DNA of 64,000 bases. Source: Diaporthe sp. PMI_573. Lineage: Eukaryota > Ascomycota > Sordariomycetes > Diaporthales > Diaporthaceae. The position numbers and the translations under genes are program-made. Positions 46,880 through 57,591 of this stretch are shown piece by piece (position 1 is the first letter of the stretch; each line of letters starts with the position of its first letter). The stretch lies in the NCBI GenBank assembly GCA_021399435.1, contig JAJTUP010000004.1, forward strand, positions 1 through 64,000, read 5' to 3'. The notes beneath the pieces are model-generated. The model made no database searches, was not told where the DNA came from, and saw only the letters and a list, made by a program, of their open reading frames with translations.

Positions 46880-48099
46880 GTTGGCGTTTCTCTCTCTTTG
46901 CTCCTGTCCTGTATCTTTCTGTTTCTTTTCCGCTCTCCTTTGTCTCTCTTGCACTCTGTCTCCCCCTTCTCTCTGTCTCTCTTTCTGTCTCTCCGGGTGT
47001 GGGTTTCGCACTCGGGATTCTGTCAGGAGGCTGGCGAGCACTAGAGGGCCTCGGTGTTGGATAGTCAGTCCCCTGTGAGATGTCCAAGAACGTTTGACAA
47101 TGTGAGGGTGTTGAGGTTTGGTGGAGGTTGCAAAGGCGGGGCAGTGATGAAATAGTGGATTCTGGCCCTCCCGTGAGAGAAGCTGCGAATTCAGCTATTT
47201 AAACCATAAAAAATTGAAATATTTGGGGACCTAGTACTACCTTATTACCTAGGTAGGTAACTATCTAGGTTAGGGTTAGATAAGAGCCACAATAATCTTG
47301 TCTTAAGATAGTTTTAATAGGTCTTACTGTGTACTGTGTAGGGGTATCTAGTAGGCCCACTAAATTTCACCTTTTCGCCCTACCTAACCTGGTGAACTGA
47401 AAGGGTTCTAAGCTAGTGGAATTTACTGCAATTGAAAGAAAGGGCGGCCATCACCGGTGGATGGCGGGGTTGAGACCACCGACTGCAAGCAAGCAGCTAA
47501 CATTGATGTCACCACACTAAGGTGTGGAGAAGTTAGATAGATACCTGGCACATGGGCACGAAATGTAGAGGTGGGGCTATTATGGTCCGAGCTTTGTCAC
47601 TCTCACAGATCCCCTCCTAAGCCCCTCCCGGGGCCAGCAGGGGGACAGGTACCGTTTGCCCCAGCGTGAGGTACCCTTTTGCAGCACAAACAGTCCCGAG
47701 GTTTGAATGTAGGAGACACAGCCTTGCACAAGCCTGCCAAGGCACCTAGGTATCACAGCTGCCCCAGCCAGTCCAGCTGGTCCTACTGTCTGGGCAGTTC
47801 CTTCGGTGTTCCAGGGCAGCAGCCACCCATTCCCTTTTCATCACTCCCCTGCTTTGGAGGTGGCGTTGGCTACCGTGGACGGTGTCGCTAGCTGCCTTAT
47901 CACTCTGGAACCGGGCTGAATGGTACCTGTAGTATGTGATACAACATGCCCGGGCAGGCAGCCCACACCATCAATCATCCTACATCCAATGCAGCATACA
48001 TCAGAATCATATTGTGTTGTGTATTCCGTAAATGAAAATCATTTCCCCAGCAGCCTGCTTATTCTCCTCCCCTCACATGTGCGAGACCCGTGGCTCCAG
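46880..48099. other. Divergent promoter region; no gene recognised
   Basis: Separates DOM34 from the Dabb gene. About 47200-47420 is AT-rich, with TTACCTAGGTAGGTAA and a lone GTTAGGGTTAG, and may be an old short repeat. Confidence 0.55.
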
Positions 48100-48770
48100 A
48101 TGAGGAATGCCGTCTTCAGCCTCGTGGCCATCAGCGTCACTGCTCTGTTGGCCTTCTGGCTCATCTTTGATCCCCTCCACAGGGACTGGACCGTCCCAGA
48201 CTTTCATTTCTCCGTAACCCACACCGTCCTCTTCCAGTTCAAGAAGGATGCAGACCCACAGGCCGTTCGAAACGTACGCTCATTCTGGTGTACCGACCTT
48301 CCGGTGCCCTGCCATATCAACATGCTAACACGATGTGCGGGAGTAGGCATGTGACGGCATGATGGCGCTGAGGACAGCCTGTGTCAACCCTTCCACACTT
48401 CAGCCCTATATCAAGTCACTCACGGGTGGAAAGGACAACTCCCCCGAGGAACTCCAGGTCAGTCTGGAATACCACAAACGTCTTGCCCACGAGGGAGACG
48501 ATATGCTAACCGACGGCGTGCCACAGCACGGTGCAACTCATGGTTTTGTAAGTGGTCCTGTTGGACTAAGCCCTGGATCCTCGGCCTGATGCCGCTCCTA
48601 CTTGTGACCTGGACTGACTCCCGAGCTGGGCAAAGGTGGTTGAGTTTGCCAGCACCCAAGATCGCGACTACTATGTCAGCCAAGACCCTGACCATCAGAA
48701 GCTCAAGAAGAGCATCTCCTCGCTGGTCGAGAGTGTCGTGGTGGTGGACTGGGAGAACGGCCAGTTCTGA
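48100..48770 (+). CDS. Stress-responsive A/B barrel (Dabb) domain protein, membrane-anchored
   Basis: Exons 48100-48273, 48347-48457, 48527-48547 and 48636-48770 give 146 residues, all joined in phase 0. The N-terminus holds one predicted membrane segment (VFSLVAISVTALLAFWLIF, residues 6-24). The Dabb fold then follows: VTHTVLFQFKKDADPQAV, YIKSLTGGKDNS, HGFVVEFASTQDRDYYV and QDPDHQKLKK...VVVVDW. Exon 3 is a 21-bp microexon coding HGATHGF, needed to keep the conserved strand intact. Dabb proteins include stress-induced and small-molecule-modifying enzymes; the role here is unknown. Other frames in this interval are shadows of the introns. Confidence 0.88.
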
Positions 48771-49606
48771 GGCAAAGTCGCTAGAAAAGGATGAGGGGCT
48801 GAGCAAGGTGTAGATATGGAGCAAGCGAGAGAGAGAGGAAACCACTTTTGAGCTTTCGAGCCACCTCACTATGCCAGCCAGCCAGACCCCTCTTGGGTGC
48901 ACTGAATCGCCGAGATCGTGACAGCGGGACAGCGGGACAGCGGGCACAGCACAATCAAACCCCACCGGGGCCAACTGCCTCCAGACCTGGATAAAGATTG
49001 GGCGTATGGATGCGGTTCATACAAATATGCTCGGCGTAGATTTGCTGCCTTGTCACCCCACAGAGTGAACTCGGACGGTCGATGACCAGACCCAGTGCCT
49101 CCCCATAAGAAGGAGAGGAGGCCCTCTTTGCTCATTTGCATTGATGTTGCCATCGTAATCTGATGTCGCTGGATGAATCAGCCAGTTTCCCCCGGACCGG
49201 CCATCATCTTATCAGATCGGGAGCGGGCCGGATGCCCAAGCCTGCTCCCCACTCCATCACCGTGCCGATGTTCGGAAGCCCGACCCTGGGTCAAGGGCCA
49301 CCGACGCTTCAAATTACAGTACCGGTTCAAGAACGTCTAGGTAGAGGTTAGACTAAATCCCCTGTCCCCTGGGTCCAGGATGTGGTTTTTATGACTAGAT
49401 AGACTAACTATATTACGTGACGTGAGGTGGAATGGAGCTTGTTCGACAATATGCCTCTCTTTTTATAAAACATGACGCCCTCCCCCGTCGCCTGAGCCCG
49501 ACCTAGTCCCGCAGATCTCACCTCGCCTGTCGACAGTACTCATTCTGACCACTCAAGGCACACAAGTCCTGCACAACACTCAACTTGCCTCCTCGGAATA
49601 GACACC
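48771..49606. other. No gene recognised
   Basis: 3' UTR of the Dabb gene and promoter of the aldo-keto reductase gene. A TTTTTATAAAAC box lies at about 49459-49470, about 140 bp before the start codon. Confidence 0.55.
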
Positions 49607-50739
49607 ATGGCTTCCCAGTTGACCCTCCAGACAAAGGTCAAGCTGCCCAGCGGCCACCAGATCCCTCAGCTGGGATACGGCGTGAGTGCTGTCTTGCTGT
49701 GCTTCTTGCACCCGTCCGCCCTCGGTGCTGTGTGCTGGGACCGGCTTGCTAACATGAAATGCCCCACATGCAGCTGTGGCAGACGTGAGAACTCTCCCTC
49801 CTAGGCCTGAGGACGAGGGCCTGGTCCCGGAGCCTCACCCGGATTTTTGCTAACACGCTGCTAGCCCTGAAGATGTTGCCGAGGGCGTCTGCATAGAAGC
49901 CGTCAACGTCGGCTACCGACACGTACGTCCCCCTCACCAGGCTGCTCCCCGGGCCACACGCAGGGCTCGCTGACACTCTTTGCCCGGCCCCCCAAAAGAT
50001 CGACTCGGCCGCTGTCTACAAGAACGAGGCCGGCTGTGGTGCCGCCATCCGCAAGTTATCCGCCACCGTCCCGCGCGACCAGATCTTCTTTACCTCCAAG
50101 GTGCCCGGCCGGACCCTGTCCTATGAGAACGCAAAGGCCCAGGTCGACAAGACCCTCGAGGTCACCGGGCTCGACTACGTCGACCTCATGCTCCTGCACG
50201 CCCCCTACGGCGGCTCCAAGGCCCGCAAAGAGGCCTGGCGCGGCCTGGTCGAGTGCGTCGAGGAGGGCAAGGTCCGCAGCATCGGCGTCTCCAACTACGG
50301 CGTGCACCACCTCGACGAGCTCGAGAAGCACATCAAGGAGCTCGAGGCCGAGAGGGGCGGCCAGGGCAAGGGCGGCGTGCTGAGCGTCGGCCAGTGGGAG
50401 ATCCACCCCTGGTGCGCCCGCAACGACATCGCCGAGTGGTGCAAGAAGAGAGGCGTTGCCATCGAGGCCTACAGCCCCCTGGTGCGGGGCGAGCGCTGGG
50501 GCGAGCCGGTGCTCAAGAAGCTGGCCGACAAGTACGGCAAGACAGAGGCCCAAGTGCTGATCCGCTGGTCCCTGGACAAGGGCTACATCCCCCTGCCAAA
50601 GAGCGTCACCCCCGGGAGGATCAAGCAGAACACCGAGGTCTACGACTTCACCCTCACGCCCGAAGAGGTCAAGGAGCTCGAGACCACCGAGTACAAGCCT
50701 GTCTGCTGGGACCCCAACACCACCCCCTTGGACAACTAG
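49607..50739 (+). CDS. Aldo-keto reductase (AKR), xylose/aldehyde reductase class
   Basis: Exons 49607-49681, 49774-49784, 49865-49922 and 49999-50739 give 294 residues. The AKR catalytic tetrad is complete: Asp50 and Tyr55 (IDSAAVYKNE), Lys82 (FFTSKV) and His115 (LMLLHAPYG). PLPKS near residue 250 (YIPLPKSVTP) contributes to NADP binding. Exon 2 is an 11-bp microexon coding LWQ and part of Thr; skipping it would shift frame. The family reduces aldehydes and ketones in the cytosol. The substrate is not evident. Confidence 0.92.
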
Positions 50740-51786
50740 GCAGGGTCATATCTGATGGTCTTTCGGCCGAGGACCCCCAGCAGCTCGGTACCTGGTCGCA
50801 GCAGCATTGCCCAGAGTGCAAAGCGAGACCGACTAAATAAGCACTGCTGCCATATCCTCAGTGACTATATGGAGATACCACAATAACAAAGGCTGTATTA
50901 CTGGGATGCGTGACCAGAGCAAGGCATGCCAGTATCCTCGGCCAACGAGCATCAGGTCATCCAGCATGTTCATCATTTTCCGCATGCCTTTCATGACTTA
51001 TTGCGCATCGAAGCGAACACTGAGCAGGGTGGAAGCACCCAGGCATGTGACCAGGTCCAAAGATCAGTAGAATTTTAAAGAAGAAAAAAGAATCCATCGA
51101 GTTGAAAATCCAGGCCCCGGCCCGAGGCAGGAAGCCAGTCCAAAAGTCCCTTGCTCCGTCTCGAAATACGCGGCGAGCCTTTTCCATCCCAGCTGGAGAA
51201 GAGTATCCATATCTGCTCAAATGTCCAGGGTTGGCGAATGTATCCGGGGCTTTTTGAGTGGTATAACCTTCCAAATCTCCCCTCTAACACACTTGATTGG
51301 GGCCTGCCAGTGATTTGTCCGCTCAATTTGTGCATCCTTGTTCCTTCGCTCGCATAGAACTCTCCAACGGCAGACTACCCTCATCCTTCCAGTTACTAAA
51401 CCAAGCAGACTAGATCGCGGCTCGTAGACAAGCCTCTCCAGATAGATGAGGAAGTCGATGATCAATGATAATACTGGAATGTGGAAAGAAGGCCCCCGGG
51501 GACGATATCAAAACCGGGGCACTGTAAAGAGAAACGGAAAAAAAATGGTAAAAGAAGAAAAAGAAGTGTAAAGCTTTTGGTGAAAGGGGGAGTCAAGAGT
51601 GTTGCCGGGGGGGGGTCAGATAGGCCAGGCGGAAACTGAGAATGCTTGGTCCATCAAGCAGACTCAAGCTATAACCAACTTGTCTGGCTTTGATGTGAGA
51701 TAATGGTCAGGCGGCGATGGTGACATTGGGTATGAGCTGGGCAACTTGCCTCGGCAAGGCGCATCACAATCATGGCCATGCTCTGC
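50740..51786. other. Convergent 3' region; no gene recognised
   Basis: Lies between two convergent genes. It holds several short frames without support, an A/G-rich stretch near 51530-51570 and a run of G near 51606. Confidence 0.6.
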
Positions 51787-53744
51787 TCACTGCTCCTTCT
51801 CGGACATGGCCTCTTCCGGCTGCTCATCCTCCTCCGAGAAAGTCATGAGGTCCTCCTCGACCTGATCACTGTCATGACCTGGCTCCGTGGGGTTGCCGCT
51901 AGAAAGGCAAAGTTGGCCAGGCAGGACAGTGGATGGCCATGCACCAGCCAAGAGCTGACCCGCAGCATCGCCGGTGGTCTGAGCAAGGGCCTCGAGCTTC
52001 TCGGCGGCCTTTGTGGCGATTCCGGGCTGCCTCCTGGCGGTGGTCCCGTCCCCGTGGACCCAACTGTCAGTGCTGATGGTGAGGATGCCCCATAGACCAA
52101 TGGGGATGGGGGAGAAGTCCACGGCAATGGCGGCCAGCAAGTTGCGAAGGCTGAACATGTAAGGGTATGTAGCCCAGAAGGCGCGGTAAGTAGGGGCCAT
52201 GCTGTGTATGTAGAAGACGAGGAAGCCCACAGCAATGACCGGGTGGTGCCTGAGGGCAAGGACCCATCCAGCCAGGTGGATCATGGCGATCGGAACCCGG
52301 AGGAGGCGCATGAAGGTGCCATACAGGATGTAGGGGTGCTGGTAGGTCTGGGGGACCTCTGTGAGGAACCTCAAGAAGTTCTGCAGCGTGTTGCGCTCCT
52401 AGCGGATGCGCTGGTCGAGCATGGTTGAGGTTGTCTTCACAGTACGCCAGACCGTGGTGCCCTCGGTGTTCTGGACAGCAATGACATGGCCATTCCGGAG
52501 CAGGTAGCGGGTGATTATGTTGTCCGATCCTGCATTCAGGGCGCGACCGGACCAAGTCTCCGTGGTGAGGGCATGTATGAAATCGGGGTCCTGGAAGATG
52601 GCTGTGCGGGCCAGCCAGGTGCAACCTGCCAGGCACCACGTCCACTTGTTCGCGACCCAGGCGGCGCTTCCACCACCGCGGCCACCGAAGAGGAACTTGG
52701 CACCTGCCAGATGGTTGTGTCAGCTTCAGCAGGCTCTAGAGATACGTTTTTCTGGTCGGGGAGGGGGGAGGGGTCTACTTGAGGCCAAGTAGTTGGACGA
52801 ACCAGCAACCTCCCAAGCAGTGATTATGTTCTTGTCACGGCGTTCCTCGGGAATCTGGACACCGATTGGGCCGCCAGCGGCACCAACCTTGGGGTCCTCA
52901 AAGCACGGTAGCACTGTGAGTTTCGGAGGAGGTGTCAGTCAGCGGGTGCTTGAGAGCAAGGACGGCCACATGAATACCGACGGCTATCGGTAGCTGTTTT
53001 GAAATCAAGGCAGGGTTAAACGCTTACTGTTCTTCAGGAGGCCATCGGACCAGAGGATCTGGTCATCGGTGACGGCCATGATCTTGCCACTGGCCTCTTT
53101 GAAGCCCATGGCCTGCTGGAGGCGGTGGCCACTGACGCCCTCCTCAAGATGGACGACCTTGATGATAGCACGGTCCGCGGCTGTCAGACCGTAGGAGTCG
53201 AGGGCCGACCTGACAACCTGGACTGGGCAATGTCAACCTATTTTCGGCAGGCAGGGAACTTCTGACATTACAACAGATCTCCTGGATTAAGCTTACCGTA
53301 ATCGAAAGTAGTGACGAGAATGACCTCGCGGGGCTCGTTCCTGAGCCAGGATCTGAGGCATAGCTCGAAGATCTTGGGGGGGCCCAGGAGCAAAGCGACA
53401 ACAGAGACATCCTTGCTGGTGAAGAGAGGCTCCTCGACGATGGGGAAAGGCTCGTACTTGGAGCTGTAGCCAGACGCCACCTTGCTCTCGGCCGCGCCCC
53501 AAGCCCTGTAAGAACGGAGGTCAGTCCGGGTTTGAAGCTCACCACTCAACTTACTTAAGTGGTGATGAGTATGGCTGGCTGTGTTTTGGGGTGGCTTCGA
53601 CTGTGACTCATTCCCTTGGCTCTCACGGGTGCCTGCATTGGAGAGGCAACGTTTGGAACGTGTCTGCAGTGTTGGTCAAGACAGGATACCGGCTGGTTAG
53701 ACTTACCGCATGAGGCCGAGAATGGCCACGCCAGTGTATGACAT
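51787..53744 (-). pseudogene. GT2 polysaccharide synthase (Cps1/hyaluronan synthase-like) with one in-frame stop
   Basis: Exons 53707-53744, 53297-53505, 53028-53222, 52779-52913 and 51787-52703 keep one frame of 498 codons. The product has the processive GT2 layout: N-terminal hydrophobic start, a nucleotide-sugar region (KDVSVVALLLGPPKIFELCL), VTDDQILWSDG, EDPKVGAAGGPIGV, a GSDNIITRYLL segment where the catalytic Asp is expected, then QRIR followed by a stop. The Trp of the family's QxxRW motif is replaced by TAG at 52399-52401 (codon 294). Three or four transmembrane helices follow (LLRVPIAMIHLAGWVLAL and others) and an acidic tail. Relatives make surface polysaccharides at the plasma membrane. 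The rest of the frame is intact, so the stop is recent or an error. Confidence 0.82.
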
Positions 53745-55740
53745 TGTGCAGGAATGCCCGGTGTCAGTGGTGTTGGAGTATGAGAAGCTGTTCACGAGGT
53801 TGTGGACGACAAGAGGGCGAGGGGATTGTTTTGGGTGGCTGCGGTTGAGGTTGTAGATGAGGTGGTTGGAATTAAGGCAAAATCCACAAGAAGGTTGGGG
53901 AAGTCTGGGAATAACAGCACGAGGCTTTCAGAAAGGACACACTATGGCCCCAAGAACGAGCCCGGATAAGCGATGACGAGGTTGGGATCCATCTGGACTG
54001 GCAGTGAGCTTTCATCAAACAACTCTGATCAAACGAAATCACTCACCACCAGTGCCAGTGTTGCTTTCCCCCTTCCCGAGTTCACGCCCTGCTTGGAGAG
54101 CTTGAGAAAGCCTGCACGTCCACTTGACCTTGTCGTCTCTGCCATTAGACCTGTAGCCGTGGCACATGGGGGCCAATCTGAGAACACTGACATGAGTTGT
54201 CTATGAGCATGGGCTTGATCGACCAAGAGCAGTGGACCAAACATTATCACTCAAACAACCTTCCAGGAAAAACATGGGCCCCTGGGGTGGCATGGGTATG
54301 GCTGGACAGTGTCAGTGATGAACCCAGGCATGTGTCGAGGCTTCTTGCCTACACCCACTCGCCCATACTGGTCATTGATGCATCAATGGGTGAGGGAAAG
54401 GGCCAGAGCATTATCACAGACCAGACACAGAAATACATGAAGCTCTAATTAAATGCTCACAGAGTTTGCTCAAAGGCTTTTTCCCTGGCCAAATCAGACC
54501 TCCCCTGTTGACACCCAGGTATCACCCTAGTGAATTCAGCATGTGCATATGTTTACTCTTTTTATTGACAATTTTGGAAACGATAGGTCCGAGATCCAAA
54601 AAGGTAACAGACTTTAACCCGAGACAATGTTTCATAACTTCACTGTAATCACTGATACTGAAGGGGTTTGATCTGCGTTCTTCTCCCAGTAGCTTGCTGC
54701 TCGCCAATAAAACATTAGTGTGCTGCAATATACATGTTAAATGACCAGAGAGGGATTGGCGAGTGTGCCCACCCACGACCAAGAGAGAGAGAGAAAGGGG
54801 AGGGGGAGAGAAAGAGGGAGGGAGAGAGAGGGAGAGAGGGAGAGAGGGAGAGGGGGAGAGAGAGAGAGAAAGAGAGAGAAAGCCCCATTCTGTATTCTAC
54901 CCGCTTGCTCCTGTGTCTCCTCCCAGGCAAAGAAGGCATGGTTGGACGTCCCACGGGTGCTTGCAAACGCTGTTTTCGCTTGTACATGCATAGACCGTGC
55001 TTGAAGCGCGCCAGTCAAACTGGAGATCGATCCGTGGCCCGACGACAAGGCGGAGAAGCCTTGAAAAATTTCGATCCCGAAGTAGCACGAGATACTCTAA
55101 CCGATGGTATACAATATGAATCATGCTCGCTCATCCTGTATATGCCATGCTGTGTCGTGGCTGCAAAAAAATATCTACGAGAAGTGTATATAAAACCTTG
55201 TCCCAAGCACGGCAGGTAGGCTTCGAAGCACCAATGTAAACGCGTCTTTCCATGGCGTTGGATTCTGATCATTCAAAATTTGTACCCAAAGTCATATGAA
55301 TTGTACGGTAAGATGCCATATTCCATCACCCGTCCAAACACCCCCGCCAAGATGACATGCTCGTTCCCTATACCGATCGTGCTTCTCATTTAGGAAGATG
55401 AGCATAGCAAGACTGAGAGACAGTACTGGTCAAGAGCCGACATCGTCTGAGCATCCTGCCCCAAGCACTTATTTTCCCCGGGTCTGATTTTGACAACTCG
55501 CTGACGGACCGCCGAGAAGCCTAGACAACCGGATAGATCCGGACAAACACCAACGCCTTAGCCATTCCGTGATACTGTAAACATCCTGATAGATGGCCAT
55601 TTTGGTTTTGCGTGTAAATTTGCTGACACAATCTGTCGTTGAGTGAGGAATGTTCCCGGTAAGGTCATCACTTTCTTCAGCGAGGTTGTGGGAACACGCA
55701 AGATAAAAATTTCGGTCATGGTCGGGAAGACATCCAATTT
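53745..55740. other. No gene recognised; contains a purine tract
   Basis: Short frames only; those at 54734-55219 arise from the purine tract. Confidence 0.55.
54781..54882 (+). repeat. 102-bp pure purine (GA/GGGA) tract
   Basis: Uninterrupted A/G run made of AGAG and GGGAG units. Such mirror-like polypurine tracts can form triplex DNA and can vary in length. Confidence 0.95.
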
Positions 55741-56713
55741 CTATTTATCACGGTCTTGCCCAGAATTCATCCTCATCATCTCCTTGAGAGCCGCCGTCTC
55801 GGCCTCTTGCCTTGCCAGCCGAAGCTTCAAGTCATCCCTCTCCCGCGTCACACTCTCCAAGGCGTCCTCCAACTCCGTGATCCGGTCGAGGCGTTTCTGC
55901 CTGTACTTGCGCGCGGCGATGGTGTTGCGCTGACGCTTGAGGACGACGTCCGGGTCCTCTTGGGGCTTGGCAGGGTGTCGGCCGGCCCCGCTGGCGCCAA
56001 CCGGCCGCGGGCTGTAGTCGGACAAGGAGGACGCTGGTGATTTGCTTCCGGAAGAAGCAGCGGTGATGGTGGTGGTAGTAGCGGAAGCCGCAGCAGTGGC
56101 GGAGGCAGAGATGGCCGCTGGGGCGGCGGTGGTGGTGACGGGTTCGATGGCCTGAGTTGATGTTCGCATGTGAGGATGAACACTGGCGTTGACGTGGCGT
56201 GAATGGTCAACGAAGAAATCTGGAATGCCCGTGGGTTCCGGGAGGGCGTCTATGAGGGCAGGGTCTGTGGTCACTTGTCAGTGTGCTGGCGCTCTCACGC
56301 ACATATTACTAGGGCCAACTCACCAAAAGTAAAGTCCAGGTCGAGGGGGGGCACGGCGGGGGTCAAGGTGTCTGCCGACGCTTCCCAGGCTTGCCCAAAC
56401 GGCAGAGGGTCTTGGGAAGCATAAGTAGCTCCAGTGGTGTTGCCAGGCCACAGCAGTGGCGACAGGAAATCTGTGCTCGAGAGTTCGAGACCGAGCCCTG
56501 CCGCCGCCGAGGGGTCTTGATGGAGACTGTAGTCGATGAAACTACTGCCGGGAAGGTCGGTAGAAGACACTTGCGGCCTGGCGCGCCGCCGCTGCAGATG
56601 AGGATCCTGCAGCCACCATTGTTCGATAGTGTAATGCGGCCTCTGGTGTCGAGGCCGGCGTTAAGTCTCCTTTGGAGAATGGGGGGGAGTGATTGTGGTC
56701 GAAGTTATACCAT
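55741..56713 (-). CDS. GCN4/CPC1-like bZIP transcription factor
   Basis: Exons 56711-56713 (the ATG alone), 56324-56642 and 55741-56264 give 281 residues. The basic region KRQRNTIAARKYRQKR (about residues 217-232) has the N-x2-A-x2-R-x-Y-R pattern of fungal Gcn4-type bZIPs. It runs into a leucine zipper (LEDALESVTRERDDLKLRL) at the C-terminus. The middle is Ser/Thr/Ala-rich. The start is unusual: the conserved second exon has no ATG in frame, but a 68-bp intron (GTATAA..CACCAG, branch ACTTAAC) directly after an ATG at 56711-56713 joins in frame. Another upstream start, further up the same open frame, is possible. It likely regulates amino-acid or stress genes in the nucleus. Confidence 0.75.
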
Positions 56714-57591
56714 CAACCCGGTACTTTGGCTTGAGGGAGGAGAAACCGAGTGAATGAAAGGTGAGGTGAGGCCGTGGTCGTCATTTATAGACAGACCACC
56801 GACACCATTGAGTGAGCAGCATAGGGCACTATGCCATCCCGGCCCAAGGTTGTGCGTATAGTATGTACTGTGGTAGTATGCCGCGGGCTGCAACATGCAC
56901 CCGCCTCTGCTCCGCCCCTCCATTCGAACCTGGATTGGGAATAGCCAAAATGACTCATAGTGACTATCAAAGCCGCGGCGCAGACTGAAACCAAGATCCG
57001 GCCAATGGGAGATTGCACGCAATCTTGGGTCCCCCACCCACCGCCCGCTCCGTCTCACCGGAGCTACTGTACTGCATGTCAGCATGAGCAGCACAACACC
57101 GCTGCGTAGTCAGTACCGTGCAGCTTGAAAGAACCGTGCAGTTGGGAAGCCCCCGTTCCGAGCCGATGCAGACGATGCAACGATCCTTCCGCCGGACCGT
57201 GCACTAGAACGACACCTCAGACCTTCCACTGGCGTTACCGAGTACGGCAATCGGGAGATCAGGTGCCCGGCCCATCTGCTCTCACAGGTGTACAGCACAC
57301 AGAATAGAGTCTGGCGTGGCACAAAAATATACAAGTGTTTGACGATGATCATAGTCGATAGACTGGAATGAACACACCCACAGCTGGCACCGCCGCCTGA
57401 AAATGAACTCCTGACGAGGATCTTTGCATGTGTTGATCCCAACGACAACCCACGTCCTCGTTCCCAGCCGTTCAATGTCCTCGCTATGCTCGAAAAATGA
57501 TTACACGCCCACCTACACTCACAGTCACCTCGCCAGCCGGTGGTAAAGGGGCGGAACCGTGTCATGGCCTGGAGCAGCAGCTGATATGCCG
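56714..57591. other. No gene recognised
   Basis: Promoter of the bZIP gene and 3' UTR of the next minus-strand gene. Only short frames. Confidence 0.6.

Noticed and set aside
45662..47044. Plus-strand frames antisense to DOM34
   Set aside because: Mirror frames of a well-identified conserved gene.
47265..47282. Interstitial telomere repeat GTTAGGGTTAG
   Set aside because: Fewer than two full units; chance is likely.
52360..52440. A 42-bp intron that removes the stop in the GT2 gene
   Set aside because: Shorter than the other introns here, and would delete the QxxRW motif; kept only as an alternative in the finding.
54734..55219. 161-codon frame over the purine tract
   Set aside because: Repetitive Arg/Glu/Gly content created by the GA tract.
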